A DNA stretch of 64,000 bases. Source: Aeromicrobium sp. PE09-221. GTDB lineage: Bacteria > Actinomycetota > Actinomycetes > Propionibacteriales > Nocardioidaceae. Shown here one piece after another: positions 43,457 through 52,347 of the stretch. The notes beneath the pieces were generated by a model. That model made no database searches. It saw only the letters and a list, made by a program, of their open reading frames with translations, and had not been told where the DNA came from. How positions within the stretch are numbered: position 1 is the first letter of the stretch; every line of letters starts with the position of its first letter. Both the position numbers and the translations under genes were made by a program. The DNA is taken from assembly GCF_002174305.1 (NCBI RefSeq), contig NZ_MIJB01000021.1, positions 24,456 to 88,455 of the forward strand, written 5' to 3'.

Positions 43457-44467
43457 ATGCGTTCTCGTACCCTCGCCACCATCGTCGCGACGGGCACTAT
43501 CCTGGCCCTGACAGCAGCCTGCTCCTCCGATTCGTCATCGACGTCCTCGGAATCGGGCGACGGGGACTACCCGATCGTCATCGAGCATGCCCTCGGAACG
43601 ACCACCATCGAGGAAAAGCCCGAGAGGGTCGCGACGGTGGCCTGGGCCAACCACGAGGTCCCGCTCGCCCTGGGGGTCGTGCCGGTCGGCATGGCCTCGG
43701 CCGACTTCGGCGATGACGACGACAATGGGATCCTCCCCTGGGTCGAGGAACGCCTCGAAGAACTCGACGCGGAGACCCCCACCCTCTTCGACGAGACCGA
43801 TGGCATCGATTTCGAGGCCGTCGCCGATACCCAGCCGGACGTCATCCTCGCCGCGTACTCCGGTCTGTCGGAGGACGACTACGAGACCCTGAGCGAGATC
43901 GCACCGGTCGTGGCCTACCCGGACGGCCCCTGGGCCACCTCGTGGCGTGACCTCATCCGCGTGAACAGCACCGCGATCGGCCTCGAGGAGGAGGGTGAGG
44001 ACCTGGTGGCCGAGCTCGAGCAGGAGATCGAGTCCACCGTCCAAGCCCATCCGGAGCTGGAGGGGAGCTCGGCCATGTTCGTGACCCATGTCGACAGCTC
44101 CGACCTCAGCACCGTCAACTTCTACACCGCCAACGACTCGCGCGCGGCCTTCTTCGCCGATCTCGGTCTCAGCACTCCCGCCGCGGTCGAGGAGGCATCC
44201 GAGGCGGGAGAGTTCGCCTCGAGCGTCAGCGCCGAGCAGATCGACATGTTCGACGATGTGGACGTGATCGTCACTTACGGCGACCAGGAGCTCGTCGACA
44301 CTCTGAAGGCCGACCCCCTGCTCTCTCAGATGCCGGCTGTCGCCAACGACGCCGTGGTCTTCCTCGACGGCAGTGGGCCGCTCGGCACCGCGGCGAACCC
44401 CACTCCCCTGGCGATCTCCTGGGTGCTCGACGACTACGTGACCCTGATCGCCGAAGCGTTGTCGTGA
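43457..44467 (+). CDS. Iron-siderophore binding lipoprotein (FecB/FepB-like)
   Basis: A 336-residue protein with a signal peptide and lipobox LTAAC (Cys near residue 20), then a Ser-rich linker. The body has TTTIEEKPERVATVAWANHEVPLALGVVPVGMAS, FEAVADTQPDVILAAYSG and PVVAYPDGPW, as in periplasmic iron-siderophore binders of the type III fold. The ATG at 43457 is the start; the frame opens upstream through the iron box. It hands ferric siderophore to the two following permeases, with the next start overlapping by GTGA. Confidence 0.92.
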   Translation: MRSRTLATIVATGTILALTAACSSDSSSTSSESGDGDYPIVIEHALGTTTIEEKPERVATVAWANHEVPLALGVVPVGMASADFGDDDDNGILPWVEERLEELDAETPTLFDETDGIDFEAVADTQPDVILAAYSGLSEDDYETLSEIAPVVAYPDGPWATSWRDLIRVNSTAIGLEEEGEDLVAELEQEIESTVQAHPELEGSSAMFVTHVDSSDLSTVNFYTANDSRAAFFADLGLSTPAAVEEASEAGEFASSVSAEQIDMFDDVDVIVTYGDQELVDTLKADPLLSQMPAVANDAVVFLDGSGPLGTAANPTPLAISWVLDDYVTLIAEALS

Positions 44468-45501
44468 CATCTGCCCCTCCTGCGCCGGGTGTCGTTGTCA
44501 TGCGACGCCCGGCGCGGGTCCGCAGCCTCTGGTTGCTCGTGGTCCTCGCGCTGCTCGTCGCACTCGCCGCCGCCTCACTGAGCATCGGCTCACGTGAGGT
44601 CGCGTGGTCGGACATCGTCGCGGCGCTGCGGGGCGATGTCGACTCTGTGGCGCAGGCGGCGATCGCCAAGCGTATTCCCCGTACAGTGCTGGCATTGCTC
44701 GCCGGGGCCGCGCTCGGGATCGCCGGGGCCGTCATGCAGGGGGTCACCCGCAATCCGCTCGCCGACCCGGGGATCCTCGGAGTCAACATGGGGGCCGCGC
44801 TGGCCATCGTCACCGGTATGGCCTGGTTCGGGTTGTGGACGCAGACATCGATGATCTGGACGGCCATCGGCGGAGCGTCAGTGACGGCGGTGCTCGTGTA
44901 CGTCATGGGGTCACTCGGCCGTGGTGGTGCCACCCCGCTGAAGCTGGCATTGGCCGGCGCGGCGACCTCGGCCACGCTCTCCTCCTTCATCAGCGCCGTC
45001 GTGCTCCCTCGGGGCGATATCGCGGGCAGCGTCCGCTCATGGCAGATCGGCGGGGTCGGTGGAGCGACCTTCGACGGTATCTCGCCCGCCGTGCCCTTCA
45101 TCATCGTCGGCATGGTGATCTGCCTGGCCTCGGCACGCGCCCTCGACCTGCTGGCCCTCGGCGACGAGCTCGCCGCGGGCCTGGGCGAGAGGGTCGCCGT
45201 CGTCCGGGGACTCGCCGCGCTCGGAGCCGTGATCCTGTGCGGTGCGATCACGGCCGTCGCCGGCCCGATCGCCTTCGTAGGACTCGTCGTCCCTCACGTC
45301 TGCCGGCTCATGGTCGGCGTGAACCACGTGTGGTTGTTGCCGTTCTCCGCGGCGGTCGGTGCCGCGCTGCTCACCGCATCGGACATCGTGGGACGCATCG
45401 TCGCGCGTCCGGACGAGCTGGCGGTCGGCATCGTCACGGCGATCATCGGGGCTCCCTTCTTCATCGCTGTCGTCCGGCGGCAGAAAGTCCGCGGGCTGTG
45501 A
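44464..45501 (+). CDS. Iron-siderophore ABC permease 1 (FecCD family)
   Basis: A 345-residue protein with about nine to ten spans. FecCD marks: IPRTVLALLAGAALGIAGAVMQGVTRNPLADPGILGVNMGAAL, and ITAVAGPIAFVGLVVPHVCRLMVG. It forms a heterodimer with the next gene's product. GTG start within the preceding stop (GTGA). Confidence 0.93.
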   Translation: MTSAPPAPGVVVMRRPARVRSLWLLVVLALLVALAAASLSIGSREVAWSDIVAALRGDVDSVAQAAIAKRIPRTVLALLAGAALGIAGAVMQGVTRNPLADPGILGVNMGAALAIVTGMAWFGLWTQTSMIWTAIGGASVTAVLVYVMGSLGRGGATPLKLALAGAATSATLSSFISAVVLPRGDIAGSVRSWQIGGVGGATFDGISPAVPFIIVGMVICLASARALDLLALGDELAAGLGERVAVVRGLAALGAVILCGAITAVAGPIAFVGLVVPHVCRLMVGVNHVWLLPFSAAVGAALLTASDIVGRIVARPDELAVGIVTAIIGAPFFIAVVRRQKVRGL

Positions 45502-46544
45502 GAACCCTCAGCTCCACCCCGCACAGCGCCAATCCAGTGGCACGCGAGCGCGACGGTCGTCGGCGCCGACGGACGATCACACTGACCGTCCTGAGCATGC
45601 TCGTCATCCTGCTCGTGGCGGCATCGCTCATGTTGGGCAACACGTTCTACCCACCCGGCGATGTCACCCGCGTGCTGCTCGGCCAGGACGTCCCCGGAGC
45701 ATCCTTCACAGTGGGACGCCTGCGCCTGCCGCGGGTAGCACTCGCGGTCATCGCCGGCGTGTGCTTCGGGCTCGGCGGCGTCACCTTCCAGACGATGCTG
45801 CGCAATCCGCTCGCCAGCCCCGACATCATCGGCATCAGCTCGGGCGCGAGCGCGGCCGCGGTCGTCGGGATCGTCTTCTGGGGGCTCTCGGGCACGCTGC
45901 TCTCGGTCTTCGCGATCGTGGTGGCGCTGGGTGTCGCCCTCACGATCTACCTCCTTTCCTTCCGGCGGGGCGTTCACGGCACACGTCTCATCCTCATCGG
46001 TATCGGCATCGCCGCGATGCTCGAGAGCGTCACCTCCTATGCCCTGAGCAAGGCACCGCAGTGGGAGTTGCAGGAGGCGATGCGGTGGATCACCGGCAGC
46101 ATCAACGGCACCCGGTGGAGCGGCGTGGTACCTGTCGCGGTCGCCCTCGCGGTGTTCGGGCCGATCCTTCTGGCTCAGGCGCGCAACCTGTCCCAGCTGC
46201 AGCTCGGCGAGGAGACCGCCGCCGCTCTCGGTGTCCGCGTCGAGCGCACACGCCTACTCCTGGTCACTGCTGCGGTGGGACTCATCGCCTTCGCGACGTC
46301 GGCGGCTGGTCCCGTCGCCTTCGTGGCCTTCCTGTCGGGCCCGATCGCAGCGCGCATCGTGCGCCACGGATCCCTGCTCATACCGGCGGCACTCGTCGGA
46401 TCCGTGCTGGTGCTCGCGGGCGATCTCATCGGCCAGCTCGCCTTCGACACGCGCTATCCGGTGGGTGTGGTGACTGGTGCGCTGGGCGCGCCCTATCTTC
46501 TCTACCTCATCATCAGGACCAATCGCACCGGCCGATCACTGTGA
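45498..46544 (+). CDS. Iron-siderophore ABC permease 2 (FecCD family)
   Basis: A 348-residue protein. It has LPRVALAVIAGVCFGLGGVTFQTMLRNPLASPDIIGISSGASAAA and AAGPVAFVAFLSGPIAARIVRHG, the paired FecCD motifs. GTG start overlapping the first permease's stop. No ATPase gene follows, so this importer must borrow one from elsewhere. Confidence 0.92.
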   Translation: MRTLSSTPHSANPVARERDGRRRRRTITLTVLSMLVILLVAASLMLGNTFYPPGDVTRVLLGQDVPGASFTVGRLRLPRVALAVIAGVCFGLGGVTFQTMLRNPLASPDIIGISSGASAAAVVGIVFWGLSGTLLSVFAIVVALGVALTIYLLSFRRGVHGTRLILIGIGIAAMLESVTSYALSKAPQWELQEAMRWITGSINGTRWSGVVPVAVALAVFGPILLAQARNLSQLQLGEETAAALGVRVERTRLLLVTAAVGLIAFATSAAGPVAFVAFLSGPIAARIVRHGSLLIPAALVGSVLVLAGDLIGQLAFDTRYPVGVVTGALGAPYLLYLIIRTNRTGRSL

Positions 46545-46899
46545 ACTGATCACCCCGCCACTCCTCGGCGGCGAACCTCCAGATCATGGTGACGCCCTGG
46601 CCAGGCGAGCTGCTCGCCACGGCGAGACGACGGTCACAGTCGGCGTATAGGGCCGGACCCACGTATGGAAATCGGGCGAGGGCATCGCCCGACCGGGGCA
46701 GGGAAGAAGAGCGGTCATCACCGCCACCGCCCCACCGGAAATCCCTAGACCTCGTTGCGGTCGGGCGGGGAACTGCCGATGGATGCCACCGCCGATCTCG
46801 CGCGGCATGTGTGCTCCGGGCAGACTCAGACGCCGCGTGGCTCTGGCCGTCATCGCCCCACGGGCGATGACGGCCAGAGCAGCGCGACGGAGACCGGGA
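46545..46899. other. Gene-free stretch after the siderophore permeases
   Basis: No convincing gene, including no trace of the expected FecE ATPase. It holds several hairpins: GGCGAG-CTG-CTCGCC at 46604-46618, TCGGGCGA with TCGCCCGA at 46672-46692, and the strong terminator at 46841-46879. It closes the siderophore operon and, from the other side, the MFS gene. Confidence 0.6.
46841..46879. terminator. Strong 18-bp hairpin terminator
   Basis: CTCTGGCCGTCATCGCCC pairs perfectly with GGGCGATGACGGCCAGAG around the three-base loop CAC. It sits 21 bp beyond the stop of the MFS gene on the minus strand and also downstream of the iron permeases, so it can stop transcription from both sides. Confidence 0.85.
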
Positions 46900-48234
46900 C
46901 TATCCCCGCACGGCGGCACTCGTCTGCGGGGGCGCCGCCCGCTTCGGGCTCTCATGCCCCTGTCGCAGGAACAACGTCAGGACGGCGCCGAGACACAGGA
47001 GGACGACGACGACCCACAGTCCCGAGGATGGATTCCCTGTCGCGCTCTCCACGAGCCCCATCAGGTACGGACCCACGAATCCGCCCAGGATCCCGCAGGA
47101 GTTCACGAAGGCGATGCCGCCAGCGAGCGCGGCGCCGCTCAACCGCGACGCGGGGAACGTGAAGATCGTCGAGTTCACACACCAGAAGACGAAGCCCGAG
47201 AAGCACATGCCGATGAGGCCCAGGACCGGGCCGGTCAGCAAGCCGACGGTGAACCCGGCCGCCATGACGAGCAAGGCCACGCAGATGAGTCCTCGAGCGC
47301 GGCTCGCCGTGGTAGCGAGCCGTGGGAGCAGCAGCGCCCCGATTCCCGAAGCCAACCACGGCAGCATCACGAGCAAGCCGATCTGCACTGAGCTGAGGGA
47401 GGCGTCCTTGCCGATGATGCTGGGCAGGAAGTACGCCACGGCATAGATGGCCACCTGGTGGCAGAAGTAGACGACGATAGCCATGATGATGTGGACATCG
47501 CGAAGGACCTGCGCGACGGCGTGGCGCCCGTCTTTGTCCACCGATTCGGCTTCCTCCGCGTCGAGCCGGGCTCGCAGATCCGCTGCTTCCTCATTTGAGA
47601 CCCAGTGCGCCTTCTCCGGAGAGTCGGGCAAGAAGCGCAGAACGACGAAGGCCAGGACGACGGCCGGGAGGCCTTCGATGATGAAGAGCCATTGCCAGCC
47701 GAAGAGCCCGCCGATCCCGTCCATCGTCAACAACACGCCGGCCAGCGGAGCGCCGACGATGTTGGCGATCGACGCCCCCAGGAGAAAGAACCCGTTCGCC
47801 TTCGCGCGTTCCTCGCGGGTGAACCAATAGGTGAAGTACAAGATCACCCCGGGAAAGAGGCCTGCTTCCGCCGCTCCGAGCAACATGCGGAGCACGTAGA
47901 ACGACATCTCGCCTTGGACGAGGGCCATCGCCATGGACAGCAGCCCCCACGTGATCATGATCCTGGCGATCCACCAGCGAGCGCCCACCTTGCGCATCAA
48001 GAGATTGCTCGGCACCTCGCAGGCCGCATAGGTCAGGAAGAAGAGTCCGGCGCCCAATCCGTAAGCCGCTGCCGAGATGCCGAGGTCGACCTCCAACCGG
48101 TCCTTGGCGAAACCGATGTTCGTGCGGTCGAGGAAGCTGATGACATAGACCAGACACAGCAGCGGGACGAGTCTTCGGAAGATCTTCTTCGACAGGTCGC
48201 GGCGGTGTGCGTCGCTCAGGGGGATGACGCTCAT
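46900..48234 (-). CDS. MFS transporter, anion:cation symporter (ACS) family
   Basis: A 444-residue, 12-span transporter. The opening RRLVPLLCLVYVISFLDRTNIGFAK and YAACEVPSNLLMRKVGARWWI are characteristic of the ACS branch, which imports sugar acids, aldarates and similar organic anions. ATG at 48234 with GGAG ahead; the longer frame crosses the operator. It is divergent from the nitrilase-dehydratase-gntR operon and shares its control region, so it most likely brings in that pathway's substrate. Confidence 0.9.
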   Translation of the reverse strand: MSVIPLSDAHRRDLSKKIFRRLVPLLCLVYVISFLDRTNIGFAKDRLEVDLGISAAAYGLGAGLFFLTYAACEVPSNLLMRKVGARWWIARIMITWGLLSMAMALVQGEMSFYVLRMLLGAAEAGLFPGVILYFTYWFTREERAKANGFFLLGASIANIVGAPLAGVLLTMDGIGGLFGWQWLFIIEGLPAVVLAFVVLRFLPDSPEKAHWVSNEEAADLRARLDAEEAESVDKDGRHAVAQVLRDVHIIMAIVVYFCHQVAIYAVAYFLPSIIGKDASLSSVQIGLLVMLPWLASGIGALLLPRLATTASRARGLICVALLVMAAGFTVGLLTGPVLGLIGMCFSGFVFWCVNSTIFTFPASRLSGAALAGGIAFVNSCGILGGFVGPYLMGLVESATGNPSSGLWVVVVLLCLGAVLTLFLRQGHESPKRAAPPQTSAAVRG

Positions 48235-48280
48235 GGGATCTCCAATCGGCGAGACGAAACAGTGTGGCCCACGCCACGAC

Positions 48281-48337
48281 ATGTCAGAGTGACATGCTGC
48301 ATGCAATCAGTCAATATTGACATGCAGCATGTCACTC
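48281..48337. promoter_or_regulatory. Compound palindromic operator between the divergent MFS and nitrilase genes
   Basis: GAGTGACATGCTGCATG (48287-48303) is the exact inverse of CATGCAGCATGTCACTC (48321-48337), 17-bp arms separated by 17 bases. Within it, GACATGC-A-GCATGTC (48319-48333) is itself a perfect palindrome, and ATGTCA-GAG-TGACAT overlaps the left arm (48281-48295). Several TGACAT half-sites in both directions suit GntR dimers. The right arm reaches to within 15 bases of the nitrilase start. Confidence 0.85.
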
Positions 48338-48351
48338 GACAGGATGATCCC

Positions 48352-49248
48352 GTGTTCAGCACCTCCTCTCCGCCACCCGCAATCTCCACCGACACGACTG
48401 CCGTCATCGCCCTCGCCCAAGAAGGCAGCGTCCTCGGGAGCCTCGACGCCAATGTCCGCCGAGCGGTGGACCTCATCGCCCACGCCGCACGGGAGGGAGC
48501 GGACCTGATCTGTTTCCCCGAGTGCTTCCTCCAGGGTTATGCCTTCTCCGAACTCGCCATGGTCGAGCGGGTAGCGATCACGTGCCAGGCGGCTGAGCTT
48601 CAGCCGCTGGTCGACGCCGCCGCGGAGTACGACATCCACGTCGTCATCGGCCTCATCGAGCGAGCCGAGGACGAAACGCTGTACAACACCGCGCTCGCCC
48701 TCGGTCCCGGAGGACGAATCGGCCGCTACCGCAAACAACACCTGCCCTTCATGGGCGCGGACCGCTTCCTGAGCACGGGCGACGGCAACGAGCCTCGTGT
48801 GTTCGATACCCCTTTCGGCCGAGTGGGCATGATGATCTGCTTCGATCTTCGGTTTCCCGAGTCTGCGCGAGCACTCGCCCTGGAGGGTGCCGACATCATC
48901 GTGATGCCGACGGCGTGGCCCTCCACGGCGACGCGCCTGGCCGATCTGGTCACGCGGGTGCGCGCGCTCGAGAACGTCGTGTACCTGGCGGTCGCCGATC
49001 GCGCGGACGAGGAGGCCGGCATCGACTACCTCGGACGGAGTCAGCTGGTCGATCCCTGGGGCGACGTGGTTCTCGACGCCGGGACGGAGCCCGGCCTCTT
49101 CTTCGCTCAGTTCTCCCCCGCGACCTCACGCCAGAAGAAGCTCACCATGACACGCGGCGAGTACGAGCTGGAGATCTTCACAGCTCGGCGCCCGGAGCTC
49201 TACGGAGCGCTCGTCACCCCCGCCCTCCGCGTCGAAGGGAAGAGCTGA
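48352..49248 (+). CDS. Nitrilase-superfamily carbon-nitrogen hydrolase
   Basis: A 298-residue enzyme with the Glu-Lys-Cys triad: Glu57 in CFPECFLQGY, Lys128 in YRKQHLPF and Cys163 in MMICFDLRFPE. It would hydrolyse an amide or nitrile to the acid and ammonia in the cytoplasm. I choose the GTG at 48352 with AGGA ahead, because an in-frame ATG at 48322 falls inside the operator. It begins an operon with the dehydratase and the regulator. A plausible role is to open an amide-bearing sugar-acid-like substrate before dehydration. Confidence 0.86.
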   Translation: MFSTSSPPPAISTDTTAVIALAQEGSVLGSLDANVRRAVDLIAHAAREGADLICFPECFLQGYAFSELAMVERVAITCQAAELQPLVDAAAEYDIHVVIGLIERAEDETLYNTALALGPGGRIGRYRKQHLPFMGADRFLSTGDGNEPRVFDTPFGRVGMMICFDLRFPESARALALEGADIIVMPTAWPSTATRLADLVTRVRALENVVYLAVADRADEEAGIDYLGRSQLVDPWGDVVLDAGTEPGLFFAQFSPATSRQKKLTMTRGEYELEIFTARRPELYGALVTPALRVEGKS

Positions 49249-49249
49249 C

Positions 49250-50941
49250 ATGTCCAACGAACGCGGTTCGGCCATCGACCGCTCGCGCACGAAGTACGGC
49301 GACGAGGGCTTCTCGCGGTTCCTGCGCCGGGCCTTCCTCGCGTCAGCAGGGTACGACGACGTCGATCTGGGCCGCCCGATCATCGGCATCGCGGTCACCA
49401 CGTCCTCCTACAACACCTGTCACCGCGACATGCCGGCATTGGTGGAGGCGGTGAAGCGCGGAGTGCTGGAGGCGGGGGGGCTCCCGATGGAGTTTCCGAC
49501 GATCTCGCTCGGGGAGATCCTCACCTCTCCGACGTCCATGCTTTACCGCAATCTGATGGCGATGGACACCGAGGAGATGGTCAACGCCCTGCCTATGGAT
49601 GGGGCCGTCCTGCTCGGGGGCTGTGACAAGACGGTCCCGGCGCAGTTGATGGCCGCAGCGTCGTCGACGAAGCCCGTGCTCCTCGAAGTCGTCGGGCCCA
49701 TGATGACCGGAAGCTGGCGGGGGCAACGCTTGGGCGCGTGCACCGACTGCCGACGCCTCTGGGGCGATCACCGAGGCGGGGTCCTCGACACCGACGAGAT
49801 CGTAGAGGCACGAGGCGAGCTGGTGACGACAGCCGGTACCTGCGCGGTGATGGGCACAGCCTCGACGATGGCCGTGCTGACCGAGACACTCGGGATGATG
49901 CTCCCCGGAGGCGCGACTCCTCCCGCCAGCAGTGGCGCCCGGCTACGCCACGGCGCCGCGACGGGTCGTCGCATCGTCGAGTTGGCGGCGCAGCAGGGGC
50001 CGAAACCGTCCGAGATCCTGACGCGCGCGGCCTTCGAGAATGCCATCAAGATGCTCGCGGCCATCGGCGGGTCCACGAACGCCCTCGTCCATCTGCTGGC
50101 TGTCGCACGCCGCGCAGGTGTTGAGCTGACCCTCGGCGAGTTCGACACCATCGCCGCCGAGGTCCCACTCCTGGTCGACCTGAAACCCTCCGGCACCCTC
50201 TACATGGAGGACCTGCACCGATCTGGTGGCGTCCCCGCCGTGCTCAAGCAGCTCACGGAGCATCTCGACCTCACGGTCGTCGGGGCCTCGGGCCTGCCGC
50301 TCGACACGCTGGTGAAGCAGACCGAAGAGCACGCGGCATGGCAGCACGCGGTGCGTCCTATCGAGGACCCTCTTGGCCCACCCGGCGCCCTCGCCGTGCT
50401 CCAGGGGTCCCTCGCTCCAGAGGGAGCGGTGATCAAGACCTCGGCCGCGAGTCCCCACCTGATGCAGCACACCGGACCTGCCCTCGTCCTCGATCTCGAC
50501 CAGGACATCGCCGCCGTACTCGACGATCCAGAGCTCGATGTCACGCCGGAGCACGTCCTGGTGTTGCGCAATGCCGGACCGGTCGCGGCCGGCATGCCCG
50601 AAGCGGGAGCGCTGCCCATCCCGGCGAAGCTGGCTCGACGTGGCGTGCGCGACATGGTGCGGGTCTCCGACGCCCGGATGAGTGGCACCTCGTACGGCAC
50701 GGTCGTGCTCCACTGTGCACCCGAGGCGGCCGCCGGGGGCCCGTTGAGCGTGGTGGAGGACGGAGACCTGATCCGGCTCGACGTGAAGCAGCGCAGCATC
50801 GATCTCCTGGTTGCTGAGGACGAGCTGGCTCGTCGGCTGGAGGATCGGGAACCTCCGGCGCTCCCGAGACGCGGATGGCGTCGCCTCTACGCTCAGACGG
50901 TGTTGCCGGCGAGCCAGGGGGCCGATCTCGACTTCTTGTGA
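49250..50941 (+). CDS. IlvD/Edd-family dehydratase, sugar-acid type
   Basis: A 563-residue Fe-S dehydratase. Cluster cysteines are Cys57 (SSYNTCHRDM), Cys125 (LLGGCDKTVP) and Cys198 (TAGTCAVMGTASTM). The C-terminal DARMSGTSYGTVVLH carries the catalytic base region. Three such cysteines indicate a [2Fe-2S] enzyme like the arabonate, xylonate or galactonate dehydratases rather than housekeeping IlvD. It removes water from a polyhydroxy acid to give a 2-keto-3-deoxy acid. It starts 1 bp after the nitrilase stop. Confidence 0.87.
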   Translation: MSNERGSAIDRSRTKYGDEGFSRFLRRAFLASAGYDDVDLGRPIIGIAVTTSSYNTCHRDMPALVEAVKRGVLEAGGLPMEFPTISLGEILTSPTSMLYRNLMAMDTEEMVNALPMDGAVLLGGCDKTVPAQLMAAASSTKPVLLEVVGPMMTGSWRGQRLGACTDCRRLWGDHRGGVLDTDEIVEARGELVTTAGTCAVMGTASTMAVLTETLGMMLPGGATPPASSGARLRHGAATGRRIVELAAQQGPKPSEILTRAAFENAIKMLAAIGGSTNALVHLLAVARRAGVELTLGEFDTIAAEVPLLVDLKPSGTLYMEDLHRSGGVPAVLKQLTEHLDLTVVGASGLPLDTLVKQTEEHAAWQHAVRPIEDPLGPPGALAVLQGSLAPEGAVIKTSAASPHLMQHTGPALVLDLDQDIAAVLDDPELDVTPEHVLVLRNAGPVAAGMPEAGALPIPAKLARRGVRDMVRVSDARMSGTSYGTVVLHCAPEAAAGGPLSVVEDGDLIRLDVKQRSIDLLVAEDELARRLEDREPPALPRRGWRRLYAQTVLPASQGADLDFL

Positions 50942-50992
50942 GGACGATCGGCTATCGTTCTAGCGCCGGCGCGATCACGAGACGGAGGCCCG

Positions 50993-51664
50993 TTGCAACC
51001 ACTGAGCAATGACCGCTCCTTGACCGAACGGGTCTACGCTTCCATCCGCGAAGCGCTGCGGCATGGCGAACTCCGCGCCGGGGAGCTGTACTCGGTGGTG
51101 GAGATCTCGCGGACCCTCGGCGTGTCCCGAACGCCCGTCCGCGAAGCCCTGCTGCGTTTCGAGTCCGAGGGCGTCGTCGCCTTCGAACGCAGTCGGGGTG
51201 TTCGCATTCTGACTGTCTCCGCCCATGACATCAGCGATCTGTTCGGGCTTCGGCTTCTCCTCGAGGTTCCGTCGGCGCGCAGCGCAGCCACGTCCTCCGA
51301 CCACGTCCAGCTTCAACGCATGGCGGGGGCCTTCCAGGAGATGAGCGCCGCGACCGAAGGTGACGACGAAACGGCCTTCGATCAGCACGACACGATCTTC
51401 CACGACGCGATCCTTCGAGCAGCCGGAAACGCCCAGGTGGCCGAAGCGGTCGCCCGCGCGCGGGCGCAGATCGATTCGCGGATCTTGCGAACGACGCAGT
51501 CCCGGCCGCTGAGCGAGGTGCTCGAGGTGCATCGGACGATTCACGACGCGATCCTGGCTCGCAATCCCGAGGCAGCCGGCGCGGCCGTCGAGGCCCACCT
51601 CTGCGATACTCGCGACATCCTCATCAATCAGATCATGGCCCAGCAGAGCGCGCCAGGAGCCTGA
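50993..51664 (+). CDS. GntR-family regulator (FadR/FCD subfamily)
   Basis: A 223-residue regulator with TTG start. The winged helix has ISRTLGVSRTPVREALLRFESEGVVAF (residues about 36-62). The helical FCD ligand-binding domain has FDQHDTIFHDAILRAAGN and VHRTIHDAILA, whose His residues can hold a metal. It is last in the operon and very likely binds the compound operator at 48.3 kb, with a pathway intermediate as effector. Confidence 0.88.
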   Translation: MQPLSNDRSLTERVYASIREALRHGELRAGELYSVVEISRTLGVSRTPVREALLRFESEGVVAFERSRGVRILTVSAHDISDLFGLRLLLEVPSARSAATSSDHVQLQRMAGAFQEMSAATEGDDETAFDQHDTIFHDAILRAAGNAQVAEAVARARAQIDSRILRTTQSRPLSEVLEVHRTIHDAILARNPEAAGAAVEAHLCDTRDILINQIMAQQSAPGA

Positions 51665-52047
51665 TCGGCCCCGACGACGGGCCTCCTGGCCAGCGCGCTT
51701 CGCGCGCGAGGGTGGTTGAGATTCGCAGGTGGTCTCGCGTGTCGGGCCGACGCCCCAGAGCGTTTCTGATCGATCTCCAGTGAGCAAAGCGGAGCGTCCG
51801 AGTCCGGCGGGGGTATAGCTCAACGAGCGCCAGCGGACGTCTCAGACGCGCCGGGTATACACGCGACATCTTTCAGAAAGGGCGGTGAGAAGACTCCTGC
51901 CGTGACGATCTCCAACCCAGGGAACGAGAATAGTGAAGAGATCGCGAGAGACTCAGCTAACCCCACCGACCGGCCACCTGCATCAAGCGGATGGCATACC
52001 TTCAAAAACAGTCATACCTGTCGCAAATGGGCGATATACTTGTTTTC
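51665..52047. other. Gene-free stretch before the hipBA module
   Basis: No gene is visible. It contains the copy of a flanking direct repeat (51690-51706) and, near its end, AT-rich sequence with TATACT at 52034-52039. That element is placed correctly to serve as a -10 box for a transcript starting almost at the hipB ATG. Base composition is lower in GC toward 51890-52050 than in neighbouring genes, consistent with acquired DNA. Confidence 0.5.
51690..51706. repeat. Direct repeat flanking hipBA, left copy
   Basis: CCAGCGCGCTTCGCGCG occurs here and again at 53805-53821, in the same direction. The sequence is itself a small hairpin (CGCGC-TTC-GCGCG). The two copies bracket the toxin-antitoxin module. 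Confidence 0.7.
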
Positions 52048-52347
52048 ATGGGTGTTATGCAGCGCAGGTCGAGTGAGGAGTGGCTGGCGACCATCGGCGA
52101 GGGCGTCCGCGAGCACCGGCTCCTGCAGCGGGTGACGCAAGCCGAGCTGGCCGATTCCGCGAATGTGAGTGTCAACGCGCTGCAGAACCTCGAACACGGG
52201 CGAGGGGCAGCACTGATCACGCTGATCAAGGTCATCCGGGCCCTTGACCTCGAAGACTGGCTGGACGGCCTGTCGCTCCCGGACGCGGGATTCAACCCTC
52301 TCGATGCCATCGACCGCGGCAACCGTAAGCGCAGGAGGGCCCGCTGA
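52048..52347 (+). CDS. hipB: HipB-like antitoxin (helix-turn-helix)
   Basis: A 99-residue DNA-binding protein: GVREHRLLQRVTQAELADSANVSVNALQNLEHGRGAALITLIKVIRAL is the HTH fold, followed by the basic tail GNRKRRRAR. It would bind HipA and repress the operon. ATG codons at 52048 and 52057 are possible; there is no Shine-Dalgarno site, and TATACT upstream suggests a leaderless transcript. The stop overlaps the hipA ATG by one base (TGATG). Confidence 0.82.
   Translation: MGVMQRRSSEEWLATIGEGVREHRLLQRVTQAELADSANVSVNALQNLEHGRGAALITLIKVIRALDLEDWLDGLSLPDAGFNPLDAIDRGNRKRRRAR

Noticed and set aside
46584..46955. Open frame on the minus strand after the iron permeases, considered as a FecE remnant
   Set aside because: Arg/Pro-rich without Walker or signature motifs; it overlaps the MFS gene end and the terminator hairpin.
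51809..51835. Sequence GGGGGTATAGCTCAAC resembling the 5' half of a tRNA
   Set aside because: No anticodon arm, T arm or matching acceptor strand follows.
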